From Nocardia rhizosphaerihabitans (GTDB lineage: Bacteria > Actinomycetota > Actinomycetes > Mycobacteriales > Mycobacteriaceae): a DNA stretch of 64,000 bases. Below the pieces are notes generated by a model that had not been told where the DNA came from, ran no database searches, and saw nothing but the letters and a program-made list of their open reading frames with translations. The position numbers and the translations under genes are program-made. The stretch is from NCBI RefSeq assembly GCF_014646295.1, contig NZ_BMNE01000009.1:124001-188000 (forward strand), given 5' to 3'. Shown in pieces: positions 32,739 through 41,055 of the stretch (the stretch's first letter is position 1; each line of letters begins with the position of its first letter).

Positions 32739-33161
32739 TCAGCGCCCGACGTCTGTAGCAGGACATCGGGCGCATGGAGGCCACCACTGAGCAGACCTGC
32801 GGCTAGGACAACAGCAACTTGTGGGGTGTCGGCGAGGCTCGGAGCGGCCGACGCCGGGTGCCTGGCTGCGAAAGAGGCGAGAGCGGGGATCCAACCGGTG
32901 CGTCGGGCACGCGAAGCAGTCGATGTCGCCGCGCTTGCCGAGTTTTCCATCGAGCGAGGCGCTCGCGTTGCCCGCAGAGTTGCTCGGGGGCAGTAGCGCT
33001 GTGGCGGTCGGAGACAGCGATGACCGCGCATCGGTTCGGGCCTCATTGTCTTGGCAGGCGGTTGCGAAAAGGAGCGCGCTAAGCCCCTGCCAAGACCAGA
33101 AGACCCCACCGACCCAGGAATCGAAAGCGCGCGTTGGGATCCTTCTGTGTCGCTGCCACAT
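32739..33161 (-). CDS. Possible lipoprotein, N-terminal part credible
   Basis: The first 37 residues look like a lipoprotein signal: basic start (QRHRRI), hydrophobic core and LLFATAC lipobox. A Ser/Thr/Pro/Ala-rich linker follows (RSSLSPTATALLPPSNSAGN), typical after a lipidated cysteine. After about residue 110 the frame becomes Arg/Pro/Cys-rich and unconvincing, so it is either truncated, frameshifted or accidental. The rest of 32566-33795 shows no gene I can support. Confidence 0.3.
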   Translation of the reverse strand: MWQRHRRIPTRAFDSWVGGVFWSWQGLSALLFATACQDNEARTDARSSLSPTATALLPPSNSAGNASASLDGKLGKRGDIDCFACPTHRLDPRSRLFRSQAPGVGRSEPRRHPTSCCCPSRRSAQWWPPCARCPATDVGR

Positions 33162-33795
33162 CGCCGATATCGGGCGTTCTCTGGGAGCGTAACGAACTGT
33201 GCGGCGGCACAGTGGGTCTCGAGTTTCGCAGTCAGGCCTCGCCCATCGATGTTTCTGGTTCCCCCTCGTAGCTGGGTCGTCGGAGTGGTGCGCACTGGCT
33301 GCTGCTGTCCAACCCCCGCCTCCTTCGACAACGGCGACCAGGTCCGCCGACTCCGACGCCCGTTATGGTCGGAGCGGGGACTGTACGGTCGGCAACCCCG
33401 CGCCCGATCGTCAAAGCGAGCTCGTCGGAACTCCTGTCTGTACCTGACCTGGGTGTCGCCGAGCCACTGTGTCGAATCACGGATCTCCCACGCGGCGCTG
33501 TCGTCGCCAAGCTTGCTGACCGGCTGGCGGCCTACCCGCTTGTCGGCGGGGAGCTCACCAGAACTACTGGTGTCATCAAGCAACTCCATGGCATGCCCAG
33601 TACCCAGGCGTCACGTCGAGCAATGCGCGGCTGACACTCATCACCGGGCCCTGTAATCGTTCCGACCACGCGGCGTGGGCGAACGGGCCTGGCTCTGGTG
33701 GAGCGACAAGAGACCAGGTGGGCCGATTGGCAGGTGGAGCGTGCAGGGGTTTAGCGTGAACGGCTCACCTAGACAATGGGGCTGTCGACCGGCCG
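33162..33795. other. Stretch without a convincing gene
   Basis: About 630 bases between the possible lipoprotein and the diguanylate cyclase stop. A plus-strand frame at 33365-33634 has a short helix-like part, but there is no ribosome site and no family resemblance. Confidence 0.35.
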
Positions 33796-34899
33796 CTATG
33801 TGGGCTCGTTCGGGTGGTGATGATCTAGCGGCGGAGTGAGTTCGTCGACCACGACCAGATTCCCGCCGGACTGTTTGGCCCGGTACATTGCAGCGTCGGC
33901 GGATTGCAGCAGTCGGTCCGGTGCCGGGCGGGGGCACCGAGGACAGACTGCTGGATCGAAGACCGCCACTCCGACGCTCGCGGTGACCACCACCGCGGTC
34001 TCACGTGGTTCGGCGACCGCATGACACAACCGTTCGCCCTCGCTGCGCGCGGCGGCCGCGTCGATCGGGGCGACCACCACGAACTCCTCTCCGCCCGTCC
34101 GCGCCACCACCGCCATCTCCCCGACTGCATCGCGTAGCCGGTGAGCGGTCCGGACCAGGACAAGATCGCCGACGCGGTGTCCCCAGGTATCGTTCACGCT
34201 CTTGAATCGGTCCAGATCGAAGCAAATCACACAGATTGCTGGGTAGCGGTCCATCAGCAGCGGCAGCCGGATCTCGAGGCCCCGGCGGTTCAGCAGTTCG
34301 GTCAGCGGGTCCGACAGTGATTCGGTGCGCAGGAGCCACGAGAGGATCTGGAAGGCAGGTATCGCGCAGACCACCGATGCGAGCAGCAATGCTACCGCGA
34401 GTGCCAGGCGGACATCTCCGCCGCCGGTAGCGATTCGAACCGACAACACCGCCACCGACAGCAGGGACCAGACCGAATGCGCGGCCAAAGCCCGCGCGCT
34501 GTGGAAAAAGCTCACGTAGCCGCCGGTGACCAGGAGCAGCACCACGCCCATCGCCCCGAACAGTCGGTCCGGCAGCTGGAGGAATTCCAGCGTAAACAGA
34601 ACATCGGCGCAGCAGACCAACACCAGCGATTCGGTCCTGTTCGGCCAAGGTAATAGCCACCAGCGGGCGGCCCACAGGGTGCCGGACAGCACGCCGATGG
34701 TCGATGCGAGGCCGGGATCGCCAGGCGGTCCCACCGCCGTGCCGGCGATCACCGCACCCATCACCGCGATCGCCGCTCCCGCGAGGCCGATCAGTATCTT
34801 CAGCGGTATCAGCGCCGATCGAGCCGCCAGAGTGCGGACGAGCCAGCAGTAGTCGACCGGGTCACTCCACCAGGCGCGCAGCGTCTTGCCGTTATTCAT
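33796..34899 (-). CDS. Membrane diguanylate cyclase (GGDEF domain)
   Basis: A 367-residue protein with about six hydrophobic segments in residues 28-190 followed by a GGDEF domain. DPLTELLNRRG opens the domain, ICFDLDRFKSVNDTWGH carries the metal site, and the active-site GGEEF is at residues 269-273. It should make cyclic di-GMP from GTP at the membrane. The product-inhibition site RxxD is not at its usual place five residues before GGEEF. There is no EAL domain. ATG 34899 is the likely start. Confidence 0.93.
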   Translation of the reverse strand: MNNGKTLRAWWSDPVDYCWLVRTLAARSALIPLKILIGLAGAAIAVMGAVIAGTAVGPPGDPGLASTIGVLSGTLWAARWWLLPWPNRTESLVLVCCADVLFTLEFLQLPDRLFGAMGVVLLLVTGGYVSFFHSARALAAHSVWSLLSVAVLSVRIATGGGDVRLALAVALLLASVVCAIPAFQILSWLLRTESLSDPLTELLNRRGLEIRLPLLMDRYPAICVICFDLDRFKSVNDTWGHRVGDLVLVRTAHRLRDAVGEMAVVARTGGEEFVVVAPIDAAAARSEGERLCHAVAEPRETAVVVTASVGVAVFDPAVCPRCPRPAPDRLLQSADAAMYRAKQSGGNLVVVDELTPPLDHHHPNEPT

Positions 34900-35372
34900 C
34901 TGCTCACCTTTGGTCCAGACTGCATTGGCCCACCGTCGCCCGCGCCGATTATGAGAACTCGTGGAAAATCCAGCCTGCGGATCGGCATTAGTCTAGATCG
35001 AACCAGTTGATACCCGACGCGTGCGTGCGGGTTGGGACCACTGTGAATGTGCGGGACGGATCGCGTCGCTGGATTTCCGGCATGGTCTCGATGGAATTCG
35101 CCGATCGGGCCAGCCGAAGGCCGTCCGCCTATATGTATCGCGGATGGCCTGGACCTGGTTCATGTCTACCTGGCCAGTAGCAGGAAATGACCACCGATGG
35201 CATCGGCCAACGATTACCGGCCGAGTCATCAGGCCATCGAGCAACGTCACCACAGCTTCGACGACTGCAAGGGAGCCTGTGGATTCACGCTCCGCACGCG
35301 GCCCCCGTTTCGCCTGTCCGGCATAGGAGCAGGCGTTACGGGGAGGGGTTAGCCACCGAACCCGTCTCGCAC
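34900..35372. other. Gap without recognisable gene
   Basis: About 470 bases between the diguanylate cyclase start and the dehydratase stop. I see no gene, remnant or strong dyad. The promoter of the cyclase should lie near 34900-35000. Confidence 0.4.
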
Positions 35373-36401
35373 TCAGCGGAAGGTGACGTTGGTGGTGGCG
35401 AGGCCGAAGATCTTACGGCCGCCGGACTTGGCGGAGATCGCGATGACCGCGCTGCGGGCCTCTGGGCCCAGGGATTTCACCTTACCGGTGAACTCGATCC
35501 CGCCGCCGACAGTGGCGTCCACGACCGCGGTCTGTGACAGACGCACGCCGTAGCGGGTGGCCGCGCCCGGGTCGCCGGTCCAGTCTGAGACGAAACCAGC
35601 ACCCAAGCCTATGCTCAGCATGCCGTGTGCGATCACGTCCGGCAGCCCGGCCAGCCGGGCAATGTTTGCATCCCAGTGGATCGGATTGTTGTCGCCGGAG
35701 ACACCGGCATAGTTGACCAGGTCACCGCGCGAGAGGTGGGTTTTGCGCAGCGAAAGTTCCTCCCCGACGACGAGGTCGTCGAAGGAACGGGCGGTGGCCG
35801 AGGCCCGCTCCGGTCGCGCGATGGGGACTTCGATCCGCGGGCGCAGCGGCTCAGGGAGGTAGTCGTCGGCGCCGTCACGGCCGAAGACGTTGACGCCGTA
35901 CATCATTGAGCCTTGCACCGCGTCGGTGAGGGCCGGGTCGACCTCGTCGCTGGTGATGCCCACGACAGTAGTGTGCATGGTGTGCACCCGCTCGCCGGAC
36001 TCGTCGGCGAAGGTGTTGGTGACCGTGATCAGGTCCTTGCCCGCGATGCGGCGGACCGAGGACAGCTCCGCGTCGGTGATCAACCGGTCACCGGCGACGA
36101 TCGGGCGGTGCTGCTCGAAGACCTGCTCGGTCTGCACGAACATGTCGTAGCCGATCACCGCCGTCTCGAAGAGGCGCTGGTTCACGTTTGCCGCCGGGAT
36201 GGAGACGAAGGTCATGGGGGCAACCAGACCGGTGTAGCCCAGCGCTGTGGCTGCAGCCTCGTCCCAGTGAGCAGGGTGGAAGTCCTGCACGGCGCCGGCG
36301 TATTCACGGATCTTCTCCCGCCCCACCACATAGATGTCGTCGTAGGGGAGGTAGTGGCCTACGCGTGAGGCGAGCGCGGGGGTGTCGACTGCCGTGGTCA
36401 T
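35373..36401 (-). CDS. Fused HadA/HadB-type (3R)-hydroxyacyl dehydratase
   Basis: A 342-residue protein with two hot-dog domains. The N-terminal one (DDIYVVGREKIREYAGAVQD, FHPAHWDEAAA) resembles HadA. The C-terminal MaoC-like one has the hydratase motif GDNNPIHWDANIARLAGLPD, then VIAHGML, with catalytic Asp and His. In mycolic-acid bacteria HadA and HadB are normally separate subunits of the FAS-II dehydratase; a fused version can act alone on (3R)-hydroxyacyl thioesters. ATG 36401 is the first good start. It stands alone inside the inserted region. Confidence 0.85.
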   Translation of the reverse strand: MTTAVDTPALASRVGHYLPYDDIYVVGREKIREYAGAVQDFHPAHWDEAAATALGYTGLVAPMTFVSIPAANVNQRLFETAVIGYDMFVQTEQVFEQHRPIVAGDRLITDAELSSVRRIAGKDLITVTNTFADESGERVHTMHTTVVGITSDEVDPALTDAVQGSMMYGVNVFGRDGADDYLPEPLRPRIEVPIARPERASATARSFDDLVVGEELSLRKTHLSRGDLVNYAGVSGDNNPIHWDANIARLAGLPDVIAHGMLSIGLGAGFVSDWTGDPGAATRYGVRLSQTAVVDATVGGGIEFTGKVKSLGPEARSAVIAISAKSGGRKIFGLATTNVTFR

Positions 36402-36856
36402 GGGGAAGCGCCTAACGGTTCGGGTTCGGATTCGGGCAGCTAACCACCATGAGGCTTTTCGGGGTCCGGCCCGAAGTGAAATTCGATATATCACAGGCGG
36501 TCGGATCTTTCTACTGGCCACTTTCACAGACACTCCCGGCGACATTCGATGTAACGATGGCGGGACGGGTCGTCAGGTTCTGCAGCCTCAAATAGCGCTG
36601 ATGCCAATTGCCGGTTCGTACCCGGGGGCCAGATCAGGCTGTCGATACCCTCCGGGGCTGGCTGGTCGCCAGTTGCCCACCCATAGATCTGCCGCGCGGC
36701 CCTGACCTCGGACCAGCGTAGGGCGCGTTACCTCGGCCGAGGCATCGGTGCGCAGCCGGCGGCGCCGGCTACCGATCAAGCGAAAGGGGGGCGAGTTTCA
36801 ACGACGATGGCGCACGTCGTCGTCCGCGATCTCGAACCGGGTCCTTGGTCTTTCGG
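36402..36856. other. Gap without recognisable gene
   Basis: About 455 bases upstream of the fused dehydratase. No coding pattern or clear dyad stands out. It likely contains the dehydratase promoter. Confidence 0.35.
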
Positions 36857-37024
36857 TCACAGCAAATCTTGGGGAACTTCTGAATGTTCGGTATGCCAGA
36901 TATTCGGATTTCTGAGGTCCTTTTGCTGATGTCGTTTGCCTCTGCTGATCAGGAGCGCGAGCAGGCCGGTGGTCACAATCGACACCGCAATCCACACCGC
37001 AGATGCGATAACTGTGATGACCAT
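36857..37024 (-). CDS. Small single-pass membrane protein, 55 residues
   Basis: From ATG 37024 the frame reads MVITVIASAVWIAVSIVTTG followed by LLALLISRGKRH and a polar tail ending at TGA 36857. It has one transmembrane helix with a basic cytosolic flank. AAAGG lies about 10 bases upstream of the ATG. Codon use is AT-richer than the core genes, like the surrounding inserted region. No family recognised; it may be an accessory or regulatory micropeptide. Confidence 0.45.
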   Translation of the reverse strand: MVITVIASAVWIAVSIVTTGLLALLISRGKRHQQKDLRNPNIWHTEHSEVPQDLL

Positions 37025-37288
37025 TTTGCACCAACCTTTGTAATCTACAGCGTAACCCTACGAAGAATCTGTATCCGATAGGGAAGCATGAATAAGTGCC
37101 CGGTGTGGGGTGTGCGGCCGATCCGAAGAATGGGCGTGGTCGAGCTGGTCTGATTGCGGAACTGGAAGAAGTCGCCGCCGTGCGACTTTTAATTGCTCAA
37201 GCCACGGGATCGTCAGCAATCCTCGGCGCCCGACTGAGGCCGACCTCAGAGCTGCGTGGCGACTGTTTGCTTCGCTGCCGGCGGCACC

Positions 37289-39190
37289 TCACCGCCCAGC
37301 ATCCGGTATGGCGTCTAGCGGTGTCGACGTGCTTACGGTGGTGTCGGGTGGTTGGGTCAGCCCGAGGACGGTGACGATCCCGGTCTCCTGTTCGAAGACC
37401 AGCGATCCGTGATTGAAATCGACACGCGTGCCGCCTGGGACGGGATACTCGTTGCTGCGAGGCGCACCTAGCGCGCCACTGACTCCGCCGAGCTGCGCAA
37501 ACCGCTGTCCGATCCGCCCGGCCACTTCGTACACCTGACCGTCCGGGGCTTGGAACAGGTACCCGTTGACGAACTTGACGTACTGACTACCCCCGGTTGT
37601 GGGAACCGGCTCGGAGACTGCCAACCCTAGCTGCCCTTGCGGACCACCGGCATCGACCCAACGTCGGGCCAGTGCGTTGCGGTCGGCCAGATCCAACAAC
37701 TTGTCCGTAAACGCCGCAGACCTTGCCGTCTCGGGATCAGGCTGCGCGGGCACGGGCGTCGTCGAATCCTGTCCGTCCGGTGTCTGTCTTGACGGTGCAC
37801 CGGAATTCACGCCAGCCGCGATCGCGCGAATGCGGTCCATAAGGGCATAAGCGGCGTCCCCGGCGCAGGCGGTATTGCCGACATCGCGGTGGGAGAACAC
37901 TACCGGCAACTGCACCTGCTCACCCTCGGCGAAGGGGGTGAAGTCGGTGCCCTCGGAAATCATGGTGGTGGTCCCTAGGGGATCCAATCCCGCGATACGG
38001 GTGCGCCAACCGATGAGCTGACCCATCGATGTCACCGCGACCTGGGTCGGTTCTTCGGATTCGTGATTACCCATGAACGCGATCCCAGCGGTATTTTTGT
38101 TGAATCCACCGGCGTGCGCACCTTGGACGGGCCGGTCCAAACCGCCGAAATGTCCTTCGAAGATCTGGCCGTACTTGTCCACGAGCGCGTTGTAGCCGAT
38201 GTCGCACCACCCCAATGTTTGGGCGTGGTAGGCGTAGATACCGCGCACGATCGCCACGGACTCGGCCTGGCTGTAGTCGTTGCGGCCCGCGGTGTGATGG
38301 ACGACCACACCGGCGAGGCCGTCGTCGTAGGTCGGATCTTCACATCGCATCGATTCATCCGCACCCCACTGGGCGCGGCTTATGACTGGGGGCCATCCAT
38401 CGGCCTGCGGTGTCGCGGTCGCCAATTCGTCCCGCTCGCCGCGCCCGGGATCGAGCACGACCGCAGTCAACTCGGGGATAGCGAGATCGAGATGGTCTGC
38501 GCCCGCTACCGTACTCGGTCCCTGCGATCCGGGTTGATCCGTGGCGTCGGGTTCGTGCGTGCTCAGGATTTGCACGGCGTTGGTGTCACCGATGTAGACC
38601 GGTTCACTACCTTGCTTGCGCCCCGTGCCCGGGCGACGAGCCGCGACGCTGTCATCTATACCGGCCTCGAACCACGGACCCCAGGAACCATCGAGTTGCC
38701 GGGCCCGCACCATCGTTGTGGTGCCTTTCAGATCTGGTGCGGTCAAACCGATCATGCTGAAACGGCTCTGGCGGGTGAGCTCTTTGACCTGGGCGCCGAC
38801 TCGATCAGCCAACTGCTCAGGCACCACACCAGGGTCCAACGCCGAAGTCCTGCCTGAGACTGGCGCAGCGCCCTCGGCGGCGATTAGACCGATCGGATTG
38901 ACCCCGGAACCCGCAGGTAGCGGCGGCGCACCGGGCACCAACCTCAGATCAGCGACTCGCAGGGCCGGCAATCGCATGCCCGTCAGTTCGCGTAACGGCA
39001 GCACCACTGTCGGAGCCTCCGACAGCCCGATCTGGGCGATCGCAGTTGGCGAAAGACCGTCCGTATCAGTGTCGTTGGAGAACCGGTACGGTCCGGGGCC
39101 GCCGAGAAAAGCGGCCGCGACCGGCGCTGCCACCATAGCCAGCGCGACCACGGGAAGCGCATAGGACCGTCTGCGTGCGTAGTTCGGCAC
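37289..39190 (-). CDS. Secreted PGRP-type N-acetylmuramoyl-L-alanine amidase with LGFP repeats
   Basis: A 633-residue exported cell-wall hydrolase. Sec signal (RRRSYALPVVALAMVAAPVA), a long N-terminal region with WGPWFEAGI-type repeats, then a peptidoglycan-recognition/amidase_2 domain (RAQWGADESM, GVVVHHTAGRNDYSQ, CDIGYNALVDKYG, FSHRDVGNTACAGDA) with the zinc histidines and cysteine. The C-terminus holds two LGFP-type repeats (GQLGLAVSEPVPT, GALGAPRSNEYPV) that bind the mycolate cell wall. GTG 39190 has AGGAG five bases upstream. A perfect 23-base palindrome lies 81 bases upstream. It cleaves the amide bond between muramic acid and the stem peptide. Confidence 0.92.
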   Translation of the reverse strand: MPNYARRRSYALPVVALAMVAAPVAAAFLGGPGPYRFSNDTDTDGLSPTAIAQIGLSEAPTVVLPLRELTGMRLPALRVADLRLVPGAPPLPAGSGVNPIGLIAAEGAAPVSGRTSALDPGVVPEQLADRVGAQVKELTRQSRFSMIGLTAPDLKGTTTMVRARQLDGSWGPWFEAGIDDSVAARRPGTGRKQGSEPVYIGDTNAVQILSTHEPDATDQPGSQGPSTVAGADHLDLAIPELTAVVLDPGRGERDELATATPQADGWPPVISRAQWGADESMRCEDPTYDDGLAGVVVHHTAGRNDYSQAESVAIVRGIYAYHAQTLGWCDIGYNALVDKYGQIFEGHFGGLDRPVQGAHAGGFNKNTAGIAFMGNHESEEPTQVAVTSMGQLIGWRTRIAGLDPLGTTTMISEGTDFTPFAEGEQVQLPVVFSHRDVGNTACAGDAAYALMDRIRAIAAGVNSGAPSRQTPDGQDSTTPVPAQPDPETARSAAFTDKLLDLADRNALARRWVDAGGPQGQLGLAVSEPVPTTGGSQYVKFVNGYLFQAPDGQVYEVAGRIGQRFAQLGGVSGALGAPRSNEYPVPGGTRVDFNHGSLVFEQETGIVTVLGLTQPPDTTVSTSTPLDAIPDAGR

Positions 39191-39270
39191 TGGTACTCCT
39201 ACTCCGGTACAACCGCGACTGGCGGAGCCCCGAACGAGTACCACCGATCACATCAACCACAATCACCCCA

Positions 39271-39293
39271 ACTCTCAAGTGACACTTGAGAGT
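39271..39293. promoter_or_regulatory. Perfect 23-base palindrome upstream of the amidase
   Basis: ACTCTCAAGTG-A-CACTTGAGAGT: two exact 11-base arms around one base. It lies 81 bases before the amidase start and about 90 bases inside the right edge of the inserted region. The length and symmetry fit a TetR- or MarR-type operator. No regulator gene is adjacent. Confidence 0.6.
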
Positions 39294-39379
39294 ATAGCCA
39301 GATGGTAACCCGATGCGACACCTGGGCCGACCCGCCGATCGACGATCCGCACCGCCATAGTTGGTCAGCCCGCTCTTCG

Positions 39380-39531
39380 AAGCGCCACCGGAGAATTGGC
39401 GCACCTGCGGGTGCTCCGCGAGCGACGAATCGCCCAGCTCGGCGCGGAGCCATGCCGACAGTGCCGCGACGTCGAAGGTGTCCTCGGCACGCACGTCCCG
39501 TGCGTCCGAGACGGCGGGGGGAGTGGGTCAT
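39380..39531 (-). pseudogene. APH-like phosphotransferase, N-terminal part of a split gene
   Basis: ATG 39531 overlaps the SDR stop as ATGA, the normal coupling for the last gene of this operon. After a C6 run (39515-39520) that costs one frame, it reads EDTFDVAALSAWLRAELGDS and HPQVRQFSGGAS, the exact N-terminal pattern of acyl-CoA-dehydrogenase-associated APH proteins. Homology stops straight after GGAS, at about 39380. The C-terminal two thirds lie at 23040-23788. Between them the family's LILRRPP segment and about 50 further residues are lost. Confidence 0.8.
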
Positions 39532-40271
39532 GTCAGCTTTCTCACGATGGACAGGGGCAGCACCTTCATCGCGACCGCGAGCGGAACCCACGGCCACGCC
39601 GGGACATACGCGACGGCCTTGCGCGCTTCAATGGCGCGCACCATCGCCGCGACACCCGTCTCGGTGTCGACCATGAACTTGGCGCGATCGGCCTGTGCCT
39701 CCGTCATCTCCGACCGGATATAGCCGGGACAGATCAGCGAGATATCCACGCCCGGAATCCGTTCCGAACGCAGCCCCTCGGCGAGCGCGGCCACACCGGC
39801 CTTGCTCGCGGCATACGTGGTCATCGACCGCCGCATGCCCCGCACCGCGGAGAACGAGGAGATGAGCACCAGATGCCCATGACCCTGCGCCCGGAACACC
39901 GCCAGCGCATGCTCACTCTGCGACAGTGCCCCGACGAAATTGGTGAGCGCGGTCCGCCGGTTGGCCGCGTGCCCGCCGGTGCCCAGCGCGGCGCCGTGGC
40001 CGATGCCCGCGTTCACCACAACCCGGTCGAGCGTGCCGAATTCGGCCCGGAACTTCTCGAACACCGTCTGCACGGCGGCGTCGTCGGTGACATCGAGTGC
40101 CGCGGTGTGCACGACGATCCCGGGATGGGCGGCGAGCAGTTCGGCGCGCAGCGCGTCGAGCCGATCCACCCGCCGGGCACACAGCCCGAGATCGTGACCG
40201 CGAGCGGCGAATTGGCGCGCCATCTCCGCGCCGAGCCCGGAACTGGCGCCGGTGATGACGTTGGTGCTCAT
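39528..40271 (-). CDS. Short-chain dehydrogenase/reductase
   Basis: A 247-residue classical SDR: VITGASSGLGAEMARQFAA at the N-terminus, NAGIG after the fourth strand, a serine in LVLISSFSAVRG and the catalytic YAASK. It starts at ATG 40271, overlapping the stop of the next SDR (ATGA), and its own stop overlaps the start of the broken APH gene. The C-terminus ends in a hydrophobic stretch (YVPAWPWVPLAVAMKVLPL) that may associate with membrane. Probably acts on 3-hydroxyacyl or related substrates in the same pathway as the acyl-CoA dehydrogenase at 41056. Confidence 0.92.
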   Translation of the reverse strand: MSTNVITGASSGLGAEMARQFAARGHDLGLCARRVDRLDALRAELLAAHPGIVVHTAALDVTDDAAVQTVFEKFRAEFGTLDRVVVNAGIGHGAALGTGGHAANRRTALTNFVGALSQSEHALAVFRAQGHGHLVLISSFSAVRGMRRSMTTYAASKAGVAALAEGLRSERIPGVDISLICPGYIRSEMTEAQADRAKFMVDTETGVAAMVRAIEARKAVAYVPAWPWVPLAVAMKVLPLSIVRKLT

Positions 40272-41053
40272 CCGGAGATCTCCTTGTCGTCCGCGGTACG
40301 GCGGCCCATACCCATCAATTGCCGGTCGTAGAGCGGGCGCAGCAGTCGTTTCGTCCAGAACGCCTTGCGCCCGGCGCGATCGGTGAGCACCAGGAAGCGA
40401 CGCGCGTCGATCCCGGCCAGCGCGGCCGCCGCGATGTCGTCGGCATCCAGCGCCGCACCGTCGATCAGACTCCGGGCGACCTTGGTCATCAGCGGATCGG
40501 CATCGCTCAGCGACGCCGCCAGATTCGTGCGGAAAAACGACGGGCACACCACCGAGACGTCGACGCCGTGCGGGGCGAGCTCGTAGCGCAAGCTCTCGCT
40601 GAGCGCCACGACAGCGGCCTTGGCCGCCGAGTAGGACGCCATCGCGGGCGGATGCACGAGCCCGGCCAGCGACGCCGTGTTGACCAGATGACCCGAGCGC
40701 TGCGCCTTGAAAATCGGTGTGAACGTCCGGCAGCCGGTTGCGACGCCGAGGACATTGATGTTCATGACCCGCGCCCACTCGTTCTGGGGGACACGGTCGA
40801 TCCGCCCACCGGCGGCGATGCCCGCGTTGTTGACGAGAATGTCCAGCCCGCCCAAGCTCTCCTGCACGGTGGTGCGCGCCCGCACCCAGTCGTCCTCGGA
40901 GGTCACATCCAGCCGGAGATACGACGCACCCGCCGGGACCACGGCGTCCTCGGCGAGATCGGTGACCACGACGCGGTCACCGCGTCCGGCGAACCGCCGG
41001 GCCAGCGCCGCACCGAGACCGGATGCCCCACCGGTGATCAGAACCCTGGCCAT
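40268..41053 (-). CDS. Short-chain dehydrogenase/reductase
   Basis: A 261-residue SDR: VLITGGASGLGAALARRFAG, LVNNAGIAAGG and catalytic YSAAK. ATG 41053 begins two bases after the acyl-CoA dehydrogenase stop; a GTG at 41059 that overlaps the stop is an alternative. It is the second gene of a tight minus-strand operon (acyl-CoA dehydrogenase, SDR, SDR, APH). The resemblance to the next SDR suggests an old duplication. Likely oxidises a hydroxyacyl intermediate. Confidence 0.92.
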   Translation of the reverse strand: MARVLITGGASGLGAALARRFAGRGDRVVVTDLAEDAVVPAGASYLRLDVTSEDDWVRARTTVQESLGGLDILVNNAGIAAGGRIDRVPQNEWARVMNINVLGVATGCRTFTPIFKAQRSGHLVNTASLAGLVHPPAMASYSAAKAAVVALSESLRYELAPHGVDVSVVCPSFFRTNLAASLSDADPLMTKVARSLIDGAALDADDIAAAALAGIDARRFLVLTDRAGRKAFWTKRLLRPLYDRQLMGMGRRTADDKEISG

Positions 41054-41055
41054 GC

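Larger units (their letters stand above)
23789..39379. other. Inferred 15.6-kb inserted region splitting the APH gene
   Basis: Defined by where APH-family homology stops on the left (about 23788) and resumes on the right (about 39380). Roughly 50-60 codons of the APH middle are missing. Inside are at least three pseudogenes, one IS5-family element and about eight apparently intact genes, mostly on the minus strand. I see no integrase, tRNA or matching repeat at the two edges, so the mechanism is unknown. The edges are accurate to perhaps 20 bases. Confidence 0.65.

Noticed and set aside
33365..33634. An 89-codon plus-strand frame
   Set aside because: Only a short helix-like segment is plausible; no ribosome site, no neighbours, no family.
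23789..39379. Inserted region considered as a prophage or integrative conjugative element
   Set aside because: No integrase, replication, conjugation, capsid or attachment-site repeats were found; only one IS element.
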